Positions 7,283 to 16,897 are shown, counted from the stretch's first letter. The stretch: DNA of 64,000 bases from Coprobacillus cateniformis (GCF_009767585.1 NZ_WSNW01000001.1:2564041-2628040); one strand, 5' to 3'. Notes: generated by a model from the letters alone, not told the origin. Made by a program: numbers and translations.

Positions 7283-8643
7283 GGGAGTGTAATATAAAGT
7301 GTGTAAATAGATAAACTACTGCACACTTTTTTAAATATTGATACAATAAAAGAAAAAGGAGATACATATTTATGGCGAAAATAAAAAGAGATCCTAAAGC
7401 TGTTGCTTTAGCACAAGAAATAGTAGATCATTATAATCCTGAATCGGTAGAAGATATGGATGAAGCACTAAAAGAAATATTTGGTCCTTTATTCGAAAGT
7501 ATGCTTCAAGGAGAATTGAACAATCACTTAGGATATAGTCCTCATTCTAAAGAATCTAAAAGTACAACCAATCGAAGAAATGGTTATGGTAATAAATCAT
7601 TGATAACTACTAGAGGTGAAATTGATATCGAGGTTCCTAGAGATAGAGATGCAACATTTGAACCTAAGTTAATTCCTAAACGTTCTAGAGATGTATCTGC
7701 GATAGAAAACAAAGTACTTGCTATGTACGCTAGAGGAATGTCCCAACGAGATATTTCCAATACCATTGATGATATATATGGGTTTTCAATCTCTGCAGAT
7801 ACCATCTCTGATATAACGGATTCTATTCTACCAGAACTAGAAAACTGGCAGACTAGGCCATTAGAGAAGTGTTATGCATTTATGTTTGTAGATTGTATGT
7901 ACGTAACTATTAGGAGCGATTATGAGACTAAAGAATACGCAGTATATACAATTCTTGGTTACAATTTAAAGGGGCATAAGGAGGTGTTAGGATTATGGTT
8001 AAATGAAAGCGAGAGTAAACATAAGTGGATGCAGATATTTGATGAGATTAAATCTAGAGGAGTGGAAGATGTATTCTTTATTTCTATGGATGGAGTATCT
8101 GGTTTAGAACAGGGAGCTAAATCGATATTTCCAAATGTAGTGGTACAAAGATGTATTGTTCATTTAATAAGAAATTCTATTAAATATGTACCAAGTAAAG
8201 ATTATAAAGTATTTACGAGTTCATTGAAAAAAGTATATGGTGCTCCTACATTAAAAGCCTGTAAAAGTGCCTTTGAATCCTTTCGACAGCAGTGGTCACA
8301 ATATCCAGGGGCAGTAGATGTTTGGGTTAGAAACTTCAACCATGTGGAACAGTTATTTGATTATGGCGCAGCTATTAGAAAGATTATGTATACGACTAAT
8401 GCAGTAGAGGCTATTCATTCCAGTTTTAGAAAAGTGACAAAAAAAGGCGCTTTCCCAAATGAAAACGCACTTCTTAAATTACTGTATTTACGAGTGAAGG
8501 AACTTGATCAAAAGTGGGTATCAGGTCATGTGCCTAATTGGTCAATGGTCATGAACCAACTTCTGATCAATGATAAGTTCACCGAAAGAGTTAATAAATA
8601 TTTGATTTATTAAAAGAACTTACACAGTTTTCTTGACACTCCC
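7283..8643 (+). mobile_element. Complete IS256-family insertion sequence
   Basis: The 1361-bp element has imperfect terminal inverted repeats of about 24 bp. The left end is GGGAGTGTAATATAAAG and the right end read inward is GGGAGTGTCAAGAAAAC. It carries one transposase gene and a perfect 8-bp target duplication. A second copy in opposite orientation begins at the left window edge. The intact termini, gene and duplication suggest a recent insertion. Confidence 0.93.
7372..8613 (+). CDS. IS256-family transposase (mutator type)
   Basis: A 413-aa DDE transposase of the Transposase_mut family, full length. The N-terminal third carries the DNA-binding region. The catalytic Asp residues fit FMFVDCMYV and FISMDGVSG, and the Glu fits NAVEAIHSSFRKV, the family's N-x-x-E motif. 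The CIVHLIRNS block between them is also typical. AAAGGAGATACATATTT precedes ATG. It would catalyse copy-out/paste-in transposition through a circular intermediate. No disruption is visible. Confidence 0.93.
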   Translation: MAKIKRDPKAVALAQEIVDHYNPESVEDMDEALKEIFGPLFESMLQGELNNHLGYSPHSKESKSTTNRRNGYGNKSLITTRGEIDIEVPRDRDATFEPKLIPKRSRDVSAIENKVLAMYARGMSQRDISNTIDDIYGFSISADTISDITDSILPELENWQTRPLEKCYAFMFVDCMYVTIRSDYETKEYAVYTILGYNLKGHKEVLGLWLNESESKHKWMQIFDEIKSRGVEDVFFISMDGVSGLEQGAKSIFPNVVVQRCIVHLIRNSIKYVPSKDYKVFTSSLKKVYGAPTLKACKSAFESFRQQWSQYPGAVDVWVRNFNHVEQLFDYGAAIRKIMYTTNAVEAIHSSFRKVTKKGAFPNENALLKLLYLRVKELDQKWVSGHVPNWSMVMNQLLINDKFTERVNKYLIY

Positions 8644-8660
8644 GAATTTAGAGTTTTTTT
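8644..8660 (+). terminator. Right half of the small-RNA terminator (after IS256)
   Basis: TTTAGAGT followed by seven T is the distal arm and tail of the stem whose proximal arm ends at 7282. As it stands the arm has no local partner, so termination of the small RNA is predicted to be lost or altered. The rest of 8661-8968 holds no convincing gene; a short minus-strand frame (near 8840-8950, FIDEMFLNGLVTDF) is broken by a stop. Confidence 0.6.
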
Positions 8661-8968
8661 ATTTTCTATCTATCTTTGTTTGTTTTAAAAGTTTAATAAA
8701 ATCATTTTATCTTCAATTATTCTTAAAATATTTATAATAGAAATTAAGCAGATTTGTACAACATTCAATTTTTTATAGTAGAATTGTATTTTAATATTTT
8801 TTGCTTAATAAAGTTACCTAGCTATTTACAAATAGTTTAATTAATAAAATTTTCCTTTCGCCTGATTCATTTTGTCGTCTCAAATAGGAAAAAGAGAGAG
8901 TTCTGTAACATGAAAATCAGTTACTAATCCATTTAAAAACATTTCATCAATAAAATATATATAATTAA

Positions 8969-10651
8969 CTAATTTTTCTGGCAATATTTCTTTTCAAATT
9001 CTTCTTTAGTCATAGGTTTTGAAATATAATAGCCTTGGATACTATCAACATTCATGTCACAGACAGTATTTAATTCATCAATATATTCAACGCCTTCTAC
9101 ACAAACAGATATGCCAACACTATGACAAAGTTTAATAACAGCCTCAATAAATGAACGATTAAAACTATGATCCTTATCATTTATAAAAGAAATAAATAAT
9201 CTATCTATTTTAATAATATCAGCAGGAGATTGTGAGAGTAATCCTAAAGAAGAATAACCTGTTCCAAAATCATCCATTGCAAAACGAATACCAATATCTC
9301 GTAAACTTTTAAAAGCATCTTTTAAGATTAACATTTCAGTCACAAAATAACTTTCAGTAAGTTCTAAAACAATATGACGAGGTGATAAATTGTATTTACT
9401 AAGTAAATGTTTTACAAACATAATAAAGTCTTTATCAATAATTTGCAAATATGATACATTGATATTCATAACAAATTCAGGATAGAAATTTAACCATTCT
9501 TTACATGTTATAAAAGCCTGTTCCATGATCCATTTACCAACCGGTATAATACTATTATCTGATTCTAAAAGTGGAATAAACTCAGCTGGTCCAATTTTTC
9601 CATGAGTTTCTGATGTCCATCTAAGCAAGACTTCTACACCTTTTAATTCAAGTCCATTTGAACTTACGAAAGGTTGATAGACAAGTGAAAAATCTTTCAT
9701 ACCTGCTAATACACTTCGTTGTAATTGATTAATTATTTCCATTGTATAGAGATTACTCTTCAAGAGTTCAGGAGAATAAACTGTACATCGGTTTTTTCCT
9801 CCTTTTTTTGAAGCATCCAAAGCGCTCATAGCACATTTTATCAATTCTAAATAATCATAAGCATCTTCACCAAGCATAGCAATACCACCAGAAACAGTAC
9901 AAAAATATGAACTTCCATCAATTTCATGCTCATGATTTGTGTAAAACTGTATTTTTTGATATATATTTTTCATATCAGATATTGTTGCTTGAGGATAAAA
10001 AATAGCTATTTCATCTCCATCAAATCGATAAACACTAGATTCATGTGGTACAGTACTAACTATCATCTGAGCAATATTACGGAGCACAGTATCACCAAAA
10101 ATATGATTTTTTAAATTATTTAAACGACTAAAATTATCTAATCCAAGAAGCAAAAAACCACCTTTTTCATAACCTTGATTTTGAAATAAGTCAATTGTAT
10201 TTTTGCATTCTTCTTGAGTTAATAAGCCAGTTGTTCGATCAACCTTTCCACGACCGCCAATAGGTGTCACAACGCCTGCAAACATTATAGGATTTTGATC
10301 TTCATCACGTGTTAACAAGCCACGGCATACAACCCAGATATATTCCTTTTTCCGATTTAAGACTTGATACTCTAAATTATGTTCATTGGTACGACAAGAG
10401 AGCATATCTGAAATAGAATCCTGATATCGTTTTTGATCTTTTTCATGAACCAATTTTCCCCAAACAGAAATAAGATCTTCAACAATTCTCCCTGGTAAAT
10501 CAAAATCTTCATACATATTATCCGAAATCAATGAGATATTTTGTTTCATGTCAACAATATATATATAATTTTCAGTACTCTTAACGACAGCATTATAAAA
10601 GTCATTGATATCAACTTGAAATGACTCTGGAATATGTAAATTTTTATTCAT
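8969..10651 (-). CDS. PAS-GGDEF-EAL protein, probable c-di-GMP phosphodiesterase
   Basis: A 560-aa cytoplasmic signalling protein. A PAS-like sensor (about 20-140) precedes a degenerate GGDEF domain (about 150-295, active site changed to DGDEI in YRFDGDEIAI) and a full EAL domain (about 315-555). EAL hallmarks are GVEVLLRW (EVL), LELTES, DDFGTGYSSLGLL, KIDRLFI and EGVE. It is therefore expected to hydrolyse c-di-GMP, with the GGDEF domain perhaps acting as a GTP sensor. It lies 24 nt downstream of a diguanylate cyclase gene on the same strand, so one transcript encodes opposing enzymes. No membrane segment is visible. Confidence 0.88.
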   Translation of the reverse strand: MNKNLHIPESFQVDINDFYNAVVKSTENYIYIVDMKQNISLISDNMYEDFDLPGRIVEDLISVWGKLVHEKDQKRYQDSISDMLSCRTNEHNLEYQVLNRKKEYIWVVCRGLLTRDEDQNPIMFAGVVTPIGGRGKVDRTTGLLTQEECKNTIDLFQNQGYEKGGFLLLGLDNFSRLNNLKNHIFGDTVLRNIAQMIVSTVPHESSVYRFDGDEIAIFYPQATISDMKNIYQKIQFYTNHEHEIDGSSYFCTVSGGIAMLGEDAYDYLELIKCAMSALDASKKGGKNRCTVYSPELLKSNLYTMEIINQLQRSVLAGMKDFSLVYQPFVSSNGLELKGVEVLLRWTSETHGKIGPAEFIPLLESDNSIIPVGKWIMEQAFITCKEWLNFYPEFVMNINVSYLQIIDKDFIMFVKHLLSKYNLSPRHIVLELTESYFVTEMLILKDAFKSLRDIGIRFAMDDFGTGYSSLGLLSQSPADIIKIDRLFISFINDKDHSFNRSFIEAVIKLCHSVGISVCVEGVEYIDELNTVCDMNVDSIQGYYISKPMTKEEFEKKYCQKN

Positions 10652-10675
10652 CTCTTTTCACTTCCTATCTATAAA

Positions 10676-12226
10676 TTATTTATGAAATATACAACATTTT
10701 GATCTTCCTGTTTGCTTAGCCTCATATAATGCTGTATCACTTTCTTTAATAAGTTCATCAACTATTTTTTGGTTATCAGTTGTATAAGAAATTCCAACAC
10801 TCGCAGATAAATTATAATAATATCTACTTTTTTTAAATTGTTCTTGCAAAGCTATAATTAAATTATTACCTTGTTCAATTAATTCCTGTTTACTTATAAT
10901 ACCATATTTTAAAACAAGAAATTCGTCTCCTCCTAAACGAGTAATTGTATCATTTGGGAAAAGCTTATGTAGTATTTGAGCACTTATTTTAAGGACTTCA
11001 TCACCAATTTGGTGACCATATGTATCATTAACTATTTTAAAATGGTCTAAATCTACATAAAGAATAGAAATCTGGTCAAACGAGTGATGCTCTGAATAAT
11101 ATTCATAAAAATATCTTCTATTATATAAACCAGTTAAAAAATCAGTATGAGAATTATTACTTAACTGTTGTTCTAATAAGAATGCTTCAGTAGTATCTCG
11201 ATATATACAGAGTTCACCAATATGATTCTTAAAGATATCATATACTTTTTCATAACTCATATCTAGAATACGCTCTTCATCTTCATAAGATAGAAAAATT
11301 TTCCCATTATCTTCTCTTTTCATATACTTTTGTTGAATCAAGAGACTATGATACCAATCATCATACGTTTTACCTATAATTTTATTTTTAACAGTATGAA
11401 AATATTCTTCAAACTTTTTGTTGATATTCAGAATGACTCCATCTTGATTTCTCAATAATACTGCATAAGGCATACTATTAAAAAGAATTTCCATTTCTGT
11501 ACTCATGTTCTCTAAATCTGTAATATCATGACCAATTCCTACTGTTCCTATCAGCTCACCATCCGGATTAAATAATGGTGATTTATAGGTTCTAAATTGA
11601 CGCAAACCATTTCGGCTTTTAACGAGTTCATTAAATTGACATGTCTTTTTTTCTTTTTTCACAATATCTTCAGTTTTGGCACAATCATCAATTTTAACAT
11701 CCCATACTGAACAATGATCTTTTCCTTCGATCTCTTTTTTCTTTTTTCCTACTGTTTGACAAAAAACATCATTAACTTTCATATGAATACCATTGATATC
11801 TTTAAACCAAACCAAATCAGGCATACTATCAATTAATACATTTAAATATGTGTTGTTGAGCCAAAGGTCTTCACCCTGTTTCATATTTTGATAAATTTGA
11901 TGAACACGTTTATTTAAATACTCGAGTTGAATAGGACGTATAAGTACTTCATCTGCAACTTCATAATAGTCATTGCATAAATCATTTTTATAATCACTAA
12001 TATAAAAAAGATAAGTATTTTCTTTCATCTGATTACGATAGTTCAAAAGGCATAATACTGGTAAATCACATATAATTATATCACTATTTTGATAATTTTC
12101 ATTATAATTTGATAATGTCTCAATATTATAATTGATATGTTTTTTAGTTTCTAACATTTGGGTTAAGGCATTTTGTATGTCAAAGTTCATAGAAAAAATA
12201 GTAATTGTTTTTATTTTATGATACAT
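10676..12226 (-). CDS. PAS-PAS-GGDEF diguanylate cyclase
   Basis: A 516-aa protein. The first ~125 residues resemble a receiver-like fold without a clear phospho-acceptor motif. PAS domains follow at about 130-240 (LIDSMPDLVWFKDINGI) and 245-345 (LFNSMPYAVLLRNQDG), then a GGDEF domain with DFLTGLYNRR and the canonical RLGGDEFLVL active site. It should make c-di-GMP from GTP. An RxxD inhibitory site was not evident. It is the first gene of the pair with the EAL protein. AAAGGAAAAGATAATT precedes the ATG. Confidence 0.88.
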   Translation of the reverse strand: MYHKIKTITIFSMNFDIQNALTQMLETKKHINYNIETLSNYNENYQNSDIIICDLPVLCLLNYRNQMKENTYLFYISDYKNDLCNDYYEVADEVLIRPIQLEYLNKRVHQIYQNMKQGEDLWLNNTYLNVLIDSMPDLVWFKDINGIHMKVNDVFCQTVGKKKKEIEGKDHCSVWDVKIDDCAKTEDIVKKEKKTCQFNELVKSRNGLRQFRTYKSPLFNPDGELIGTVGIGHDITDLENMSTEMEILFNSMPYAVLLRNQDGVILNINKKFEEYFHTVKNKIIGKTYDDWYHSLLIQQKYMKREDNGKIFLSYEDEERILDMSYEKVYDIFKNHIGELCIYRDTTEAFLLEQQLSNNSHTDFLTGLYNRRYFYEYYSEHHSFDQISILYVDLDHFKIVNDTYGHQIGDEVLKISAQILHKLFPNDTITRLGGDEFLVLKYGIISKQELIEQGNNLIIALQEQFKKSRYYYNLSASVGISYTTDNQKIVDELIKESDTALYEAKQTGRSKCCIFHK

Positions 12227-12458
12227 AATTATCTTTTCCTTTCTGCCTTTTCTTATAGATTATCGCTATATCTTTTGAAAGCGGTTTCTATATATAATTA
12301 TTATATTACTTATAGTGTTTAAAAATCTATAAAAAAGATAAAATATTTTATATTTTACATAATTATATGTTATTATATAAATCTCTTTTTTATTGTTGTA
12401 TATAGATATTATGAAAGTATCAGAACAATTAAATAGATGTCTTAAACCTTTTTATAAA

Positions 12459-12487
12459 TAAAAAAGTCCAGATTTTATTCTGGGCTT
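12459..12487 (-). terminator. Terminator of the acetyltransferase/DUF1349 operon
   Basis: Read leftward, AAAGCCCAGA and TCTGGACTTT pair around a 6-nt loop, followed by a T-run, immediately after the DUF1349 stop codon. The rest of 12227-12458 is very AT-rich and contains the promoter area of the cyclase gene only. Confidence 0.8.
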
Positions 12488-13078
12488 TTATATCAATGGC
12501 AAATCATTGCCATTTCGAATATCTGTTAATCTTTTCTTTTTAAACAAAATATTTGTAAAACATCTCATTCCACCGTCTCCTAATGGGGATTGAGCAGAAA
12601 AACCAACTTTAATTGTTTTTCTCATTGGTAAATAGGTTAGTCTTGCCATAGAGAATATTCTTCCATCTAGAGAATAATGAATAGCAAACATATTGTCTTT
12701 TCTTGCCAGTTGCAGCCATATCTCTTGAGTGTCTACAATAACGCCATTTGCATCATCTGAATGTTCATTTGTCATAACAGTTACGATTGAATGAGTCCCT
12801 ATATCAGTCAACTCGAAACATGCTTTTGCCCATAATCTATCATGGTCTTGGGCGAGTAGAACGCAAGCATCATATGTTGATAAAAAGTCATGACTTACTT
12901 TTGCTCGCAAGATGAAATCACCTGTCACTTCTTGATAAAGAAAAGGAGCAGATGTTATGACGTCATGATTAACTGGATTAACAAAATAATCAGTATGTTC
13001 AGGTGCGTAGATTTCAATTCCATTATCTATTTCATGATATTGACTTTCATTTAACCACTTTAAATTTTTGTATATCAT
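12488..13078 (-). CDS. DUF1349 domain protein (YyaE/regulation-of-sugar type)
   Basis: A 196-aa protein of the DUF1349 family, a concanavalin-like beta-sandwich of unknown enzymatic role found in bacteria and fungi. Typical elements are KWLNE at the start, FLYQEVTGDFILRAKV, LLAQDHDRLWAKACFE and VGFSAQSPLGDGG near the end. I place the start at 13078 because GAGGAAATACAA precedes that ATG. A longer frame to 13132 overlaps the upstream acetyltransferase gene and lacks such a site. It lies in an operon with maa-type and HAD genes, so a role in sugar handling is likely but unproven. Confidence 0.75.
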   Translation of the reverse strand: MIYKNLKWLNESQYHEIDNGIEIYAPEHTDYFVNPVNHDVITSAPFLYQEVTGDFILRAKVSHDFLSTYDACVLLAQDHDRLWAKACFELTDIGTHSIVTVMTNEHSDDANGVIVDTQEIWLQLARKDNMFAIHYSLDGRIFSMARLTYLPMRKTIKVGFSAQSPLGDGGMRCFTNILFKKKRLTDIRNGNDLPLI

Positions 13079-13112
13079 TTGTATTTCCTCACTTTCATTT
13101 TTCTGACATAAA

Positions 13113-13700
13113 CTATCGACGTTTGTTTTCACGTTTCACTTGGCAAGGATTTCCATAAGCAATAACATTTGAAGGAATATCTTTTGTGACAACGCTACCT
13201 GCTCCAATGACAACATTATCACCAATTGTGACTCCTGGCATAATAATAGCGCCACCACCAATCCATACATTATCACCTATAATAACAGGAGCAGTCATTG
13301 TTTTACAAAAATTAAATTGAGTATCAACACTATCTCCAAAGCGGTCTAAATAATGAGTAGGGTGAAAAGCAGTATATATTTGAACATTTGGTGCAATCAA
13401 AGCATGATTACCAATAATAATTTGATTATCATCTAAAAAGGTACAATTCATATTGATCTCACAATTATCACCAAGATAAATATGACAACCATAATCAACA
13501 TAAAATGGTGCAGTAATCCATAAATTTTCACCAAAGCCACCTAGTAGTTGTTTTAATATTTTCTTTTTATCCTCTATATTGTTTGCATCTGCGAGATTAT
13601 AATCTCTCGCTAAATTTTTCCCTAAATACCAAAGTTCTAACAACTCTGGATCTCCACAGTCATAAATTTCACCAGCTAACATTTTTTCTTTTTCTGTCAT
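13113..13700 (-). CDS. maa: Sugar O-acetyltransferase, maltose/galactoside type
   Basis: A 195-aa left-handed parallel beta-helix (LbetaH) acetyltransferase. The Mac N-terminal helix motif (KMLAGEIYDCGDPEL) is followed by hexapeptide repeats such as VIIGDNVWIGGG, IIMPGVTIGDNVVIGA and GSVVTKDIPSNVI, and the family end AYGNPCQVKR. It transfers acetyl from acetyl-CoA to the 6-OH of glucosides, galactosides or maltose, probably as detoxification of non-metabolised sugars. Its start overlaps the HAD gene's stop, so the two are translationally coupled. Confidence 0.85.
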   Translation of the reverse strand: MTEKEKMLAGEIYDCGDPELLELWYLGKNLARDYNLADANNIEDKKKILKQLLGGFGENLWITAPFYVDYGCHIYLGDNCEINMNCTFLDDNQIIIGNHALIAPNVQIYTAFHPTHYLDRFGDSVDTQFNFCKTMTAPVIIGDNVWIGGGAIIMPGVTIGDNVVIGAGSVVTKDIPSNVIAYGNPCQVKRENKRR

Positions 13701-14518
13701 TAAATGTTTCCTCCTAATATTTTTTCTAATAAGAAATAAGCAACACCATCATTTTGATGGCTTCCTGTTATATAATTTGCATAAGATTTCGTAAGTGTAC
13801 TTGCATTTTCCATTGCCACACCTATTCCAGCATCACGAATCATTTCAGCATCATTATCAGCATCTCCAAAAGCAAGTAAATTTTTAAGTGACAAATCATG
13901 CCATGAACATACGAGCTCTAAACCTAAACTTTTGGATAATTGAGGATCCATATATTCATATTCAATTTGGCCTGCTTGCAAAGATTTGAGATGGGGATGA
14001 TTCAATTTTTGACCATGTTCTCTAATATATTTCATATCTGATGGATGAGTGATGACAATAAGTTTGCTTTGTTTTGACTTATAAATATCTTGAAAGTTTT
14101 CTACTATATATGGAATATTATCACTTGTTGCTAATCGTTTGGCAAGATCATCATCTTTAAAAACTGCCAAATAATCATCTTTATATACACCAAAATTAAC
14201 TGGGAAACCTTGAAAATGTGTGATAATCTTTTCAATCAGTTTGCCATCTATTTGAAAACATTTTTCCTCTCTATTCAATCTGTAGTCTTTAATATGTCCG
14301 CCATTTAATCCAATCACGATATCTACAATATCCTTATTCATTTGCCACTTTTCCATAAGATTTTCAATAGAACAGATTGGTCTACCTGTGGCATAGCCAA
14401 AAAGATAACCATTTTCTTTTAATTTCTTAATTGTATTTATAGTTAATTCGCTCATCATTTCTTCTTCATTTAATAATGTTCCATCTAAATCACAAATAAT
14501 TATTTTTATTTCATTCAT
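13700..14518 (-). CDS. Cof-type HAD superfamily sugar phosphatase
   Basis: A 272-aa HAD IIB (Cof) hydrolase. Motif I is IICDLDGTLLN, motif II is the GYATGR region, and motifs III and IV are KSLGLELVC with LLAFGDADNDAEMIRDAG. The family dephosphorylates sugar phosphates, FMN or similar compounds. The start is set at 14518 because GGAGGATAATAAG precedes it; an ATG at 14533 forms part of that ribosome binding site. It leads the acetyltransferase/DUF1349 operon and is divergent from the AraC regulator, which probably controls it. Confidence 0.85.
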   Translation of the reverse strand: MNEIKIIICDLDGTLLNEEEMMSELTINTIKKLKENGYLFGYATGRPICSIENLMEKWQMNKDIVDIVIGLNGGHIKDYRLNREEKCFQIDGKLIEKIITHFQGFPVNFGVYKDDYLAVFKDDDLAKRLATSDNIPYIVENFQDIYKSKQSKLIVITHPSDMKYIREHGQKLNHPHLKSLQAGQIEYEYMDPQLSKSLGLELVCSWHDLSLKNLLAFGDADNDAEMIRDAGIGVAMENASTLTKSYANYITGSHQNDGVAYFLLEKILGGNI

Positions 14519-14629
14519 CTTATTATCCTCCATGATAATATTATTATATTCCTTTTATATCTACTAACAATGGAATTTATTGTCTAAATGTATTACAATA
14601 TTCTCAAGTCGTAAATATATGGAGATATT

Positions 14630-15598
14630 ATGAAACAAACTGAGTTAACAATTACAGATTATAATTTAAAAGATACTGTTGAACATGGTAGTGAAGAATT
14701 CCCCATCCAATATTATGTAGATGAATTATATTGTTATTCAAAGCAGATGATTCCACTTCATTGGCATTCAGATTTGGAATTTTATTTAGCTTATGGAGGC
14801 CCAATACAAATTCAAATTGGAAAAACTATTATTGATTTAATAGAAGGAGATGCTATATTTATAAATGCCAATGTTCTTCATTCATTTCAACAAATCAATT
14901 TTCAAGATAAGTGTCAATGTCCAAATATAGTATTTTCACATGAAATGATTGCTCCATCCTACAGTATTATCTATAAAAAATTTATTCAATGTATTATTCT
15001 GAATACAGAATTACCTTATTTTGTTTTGCATCAGGATTGTCAGTGGCAACAGGACATACTTTTAATGTTGGATAAACTTTTCTCAATATTACAAAAATAT
15101 GGCTTAGTGCCAAGCTATTATGGTGAATATCCTACTTTACCATTTCAAAATGAAGACATTGAAATCGTTTGTTACGAAATGGAAATACAGAGTATTCTGA
15201 ATAAAATCTGGCAGTTAATTTATCTTCATTTAGAAGATATTCCAAAAGTTTCTATAAAGCACAATAAACATATTTTACAAGTGAGAACACAAAAGATGTT
15301 GCAATTCATACATGATCATTATTCATTACCTATATCTTTACAAGATATTGCTTGTGCAGCTGATATTAGCAAAAGTGAAGCTGCACGCTGTTTTCAATCT
15401 TATTTACATGATTCACCAGTTCATTATCTATTGAACTATCGTTTAAAACAGGCAAAACAGGCTTTGCAAAAGAGTGAGGATCCTATTGTAGAAATTGCTG
15501 AAAAGTGTGGATTTCAATCAGCTAGTTATTTTGGAAAAATCTTTCATCGGGAAATGGGTATGACAGCAACTGAATATAGATTTAAAAATCATAAATAA
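14630..15598 (+). CDS. AraC family transcriptional regulator with cupin sensor
   Basis: A 322-aa regulator. The N-terminal cupin (about 30-110) includes MIPLHWHSDLEFYLAYGG and EGDAIFINANVLHSF. The C-terminal pair of helix-turn-helices (about 222-320) includes ISLQDIACAADISKSEAARC and VEIAEKCGFQSASYFGKIF. Such proteins sense sugars and activate adjacent genes. Position and divergence point to control of the HAD-maa-DUF1349 operon. A GGAG box lies before the ATG. Confidence 0.87.
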   Translation: MKQTELTITDYNLKDTVEHGSEEFPIQYYVDELYCYSKQMIPLHWHSDLEFYLAYGGPIQIQIGKTIIDLIEGDAIFINANVLHSFQQINFQDKCQCPNIVFSHEMIAPSYSIIYKKFIQCIILNTELPYFVLHQDCQWQQDILLMLDKLFSILQKYGLVPSYYGEYPTLPFQNEDIEIVCYEMEIQSILNKIWQLIYLHLEDIPKVSIKHNKHILQVRTQKMLQFIHDHYSLPISLQDIACAADISKSEAARCFQSYLHDSPVHYLLNYRLKQAKQALQKSEDPIVEIAEKCGFQSASYFGKIFHREMGMTATEYRFKNHK

Positions 15599-15601
15599 AA
15601 A

Positions 15602-15687
15602 AATCAAAAAGGTTATCTGATGATACCTTTAACTCTCTTTAAGAGATATATCTTAAAATGTTAAAGTATAAAGAGATAACTTTTTCT
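15602..15687. terminator. Convergent terminator region
   Basis: AAAAAGGTTATCT near 15602 pairs with AGATAACTTTTTC near 15675 around a smaller internal stem (CTTTAA.../...TTAAAG). It lies between the convergent AraC and subtilisin genes and can serve both strands. Confidence 0.6.
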
Positions 15688-15700
15688 ATATGATGAATTA

Positions 15701-16897
15701 TCATTGTGTTTTGAAGTTATAGTCATTGGTTTGTTTAAAGGTAGATGCAAATGCAAACATTGTCTTTACATCTAGAATACCTCCTGTCAAGACTTTACCG
15801 ATGAATTGAGGTATTGGAGTTGCTGTAGACAATATAATATTTTTTAACTCTAAGGAAGATATATTTGGCATATATGATTTCAAAAGTGCTGCTGCACCAG
15901 CAACGTGAGGTGCTGCCATAGAAGTCCCATTGAGAGGACTATAATCACCATATAAATCAAGGCTTAAGATGCCTGTTCCAGGAGCAGCAATATCGACATT
16001 TCTAACACCATAGTTGGAGAAGCGTGCAAGATTATCATAAGGGGTTGTTGCTGCAACAGAGATAATATTCTGACAATCATAAGAAGCAGGGTAGACAGGA
16101 TTGTAATCATTGTTTGTGCCATCATTTCCAGCAGCAGCTATGAATAAACCTTCATATTGCTCAATTGCATACTTTAAAGCCTGGGAATATGCACGACCAC
16201 CCCAACTGGCATTAAGAATAGGAATATGAAATTCATTTGCAAAATCAATCGATGCAATTGCAGAGGCGACATCAAGACCAAATTTCATCGACACAACTTT
16301 GACATCCCAACAGATACCTGTTATTCCAATTCCATTATTACCTACCGCTCCAATTGTTCCTGCAACATGTGTTCCATGTCCATCTAAATCTATAGAATTT
16401 TCATTATTATCAGCAAAATTCCATCCATAATAGATTTCTCTATTTGGAGAAATCCACATATTTTCTCTTATGTCAGGATGATTATAATCTATCCCTGTAT
16501 CTATAACTCCAACAACAATATCAGAACTTCCTGTCGTATAGTCCCAAGCAGATGAAGCTTTGACTTTTTGTGTTCCCCAAAGTTCACGATAGAGTGGATC
16601 ATTAGAAAGTTTAAAAATTTCCTCAATATAATCTGGTTCTGCATAAACAACAAAAGGATTGGTAGAAAGTGTTTCAATAGCATCAATCACTGCCAAATGA
16701 GTTTTATCTTTAAGGTGAATAAGAATAATATCACCTAAATTATTTTTAGAGTGAAAAATAATTTCTACTTTTTCATAATTGATTTGACTGAGAATAAGAC
16801 TAAGATCATATTCTGGATTATTCATAGAATCAATGCTTCTATCTAATGCAACGATGACTTTCCCTGCAACAAACTGATTCTTATAATCATTATACAT
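15701..16897 (-). CDS. Subtilisin-like serine protease (S8)
   Basis: A 398-aa peptidase of family S8. The N-terminal ~95 residues look like an I9/fervidolysin-type propeptide (FVAGKVIVALDRS). The catalytic triad is Asp in VGVIDTGIDYNHPDI, His in DLDGHGTHVAGTIGA, and Ser in GTSMAAPHVAGAAALL, with the oxyanion Asn in FIAAAGNDGTN. No export signal precedes the propeptide, so the enzyme is either intracellular or released by lysis or another route. AAGGAGGAAATGC places the start. It stands alone as a transcription unit. Confidence 0.9.
   Translation of the reverse strand: MYNDYKNQFVAGKVIVALDRSIDSMNNPEYDLSLILSQINYEKVEIIFHSKNNLGDIILIHLKDKTHLAVIDAIETLSTNPFVVYAEPDYIEEIFKLSNDPLYRELWGTQKVKASSAWDYTTGSSDIVVGVIDTGIDYNHPDIRENMWISPNREIYYGWNFADNNENSIDLDGHGTHVAGTIGAVGNNGIGITGICWDVKVVSMKFGLDVASAIASIDFANEFHIPILNASWGGRAYSQALKYAIEQYEGLFIAAAGNDGTNNDYNPVYPASYDCQNIISVAATTPYDNLARFSNYGVRNVDIAAPGTGILSLDLYGDYSPLNGTSMAAPHVAGAAALLKSYMPNISSLELKNIILSTATPIPQFIGKVLTGGILDVKTMFAFASTFKQTNDYNFKTQ

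Noticed and set aside
1..8643. Composite transposon formed by two inverted IS256 copies
   Set aside because: The right copy has a perfect 8-bp duplication on both of its own sides, so it inserted alone. A composite would have the duplication only at the outer ends.
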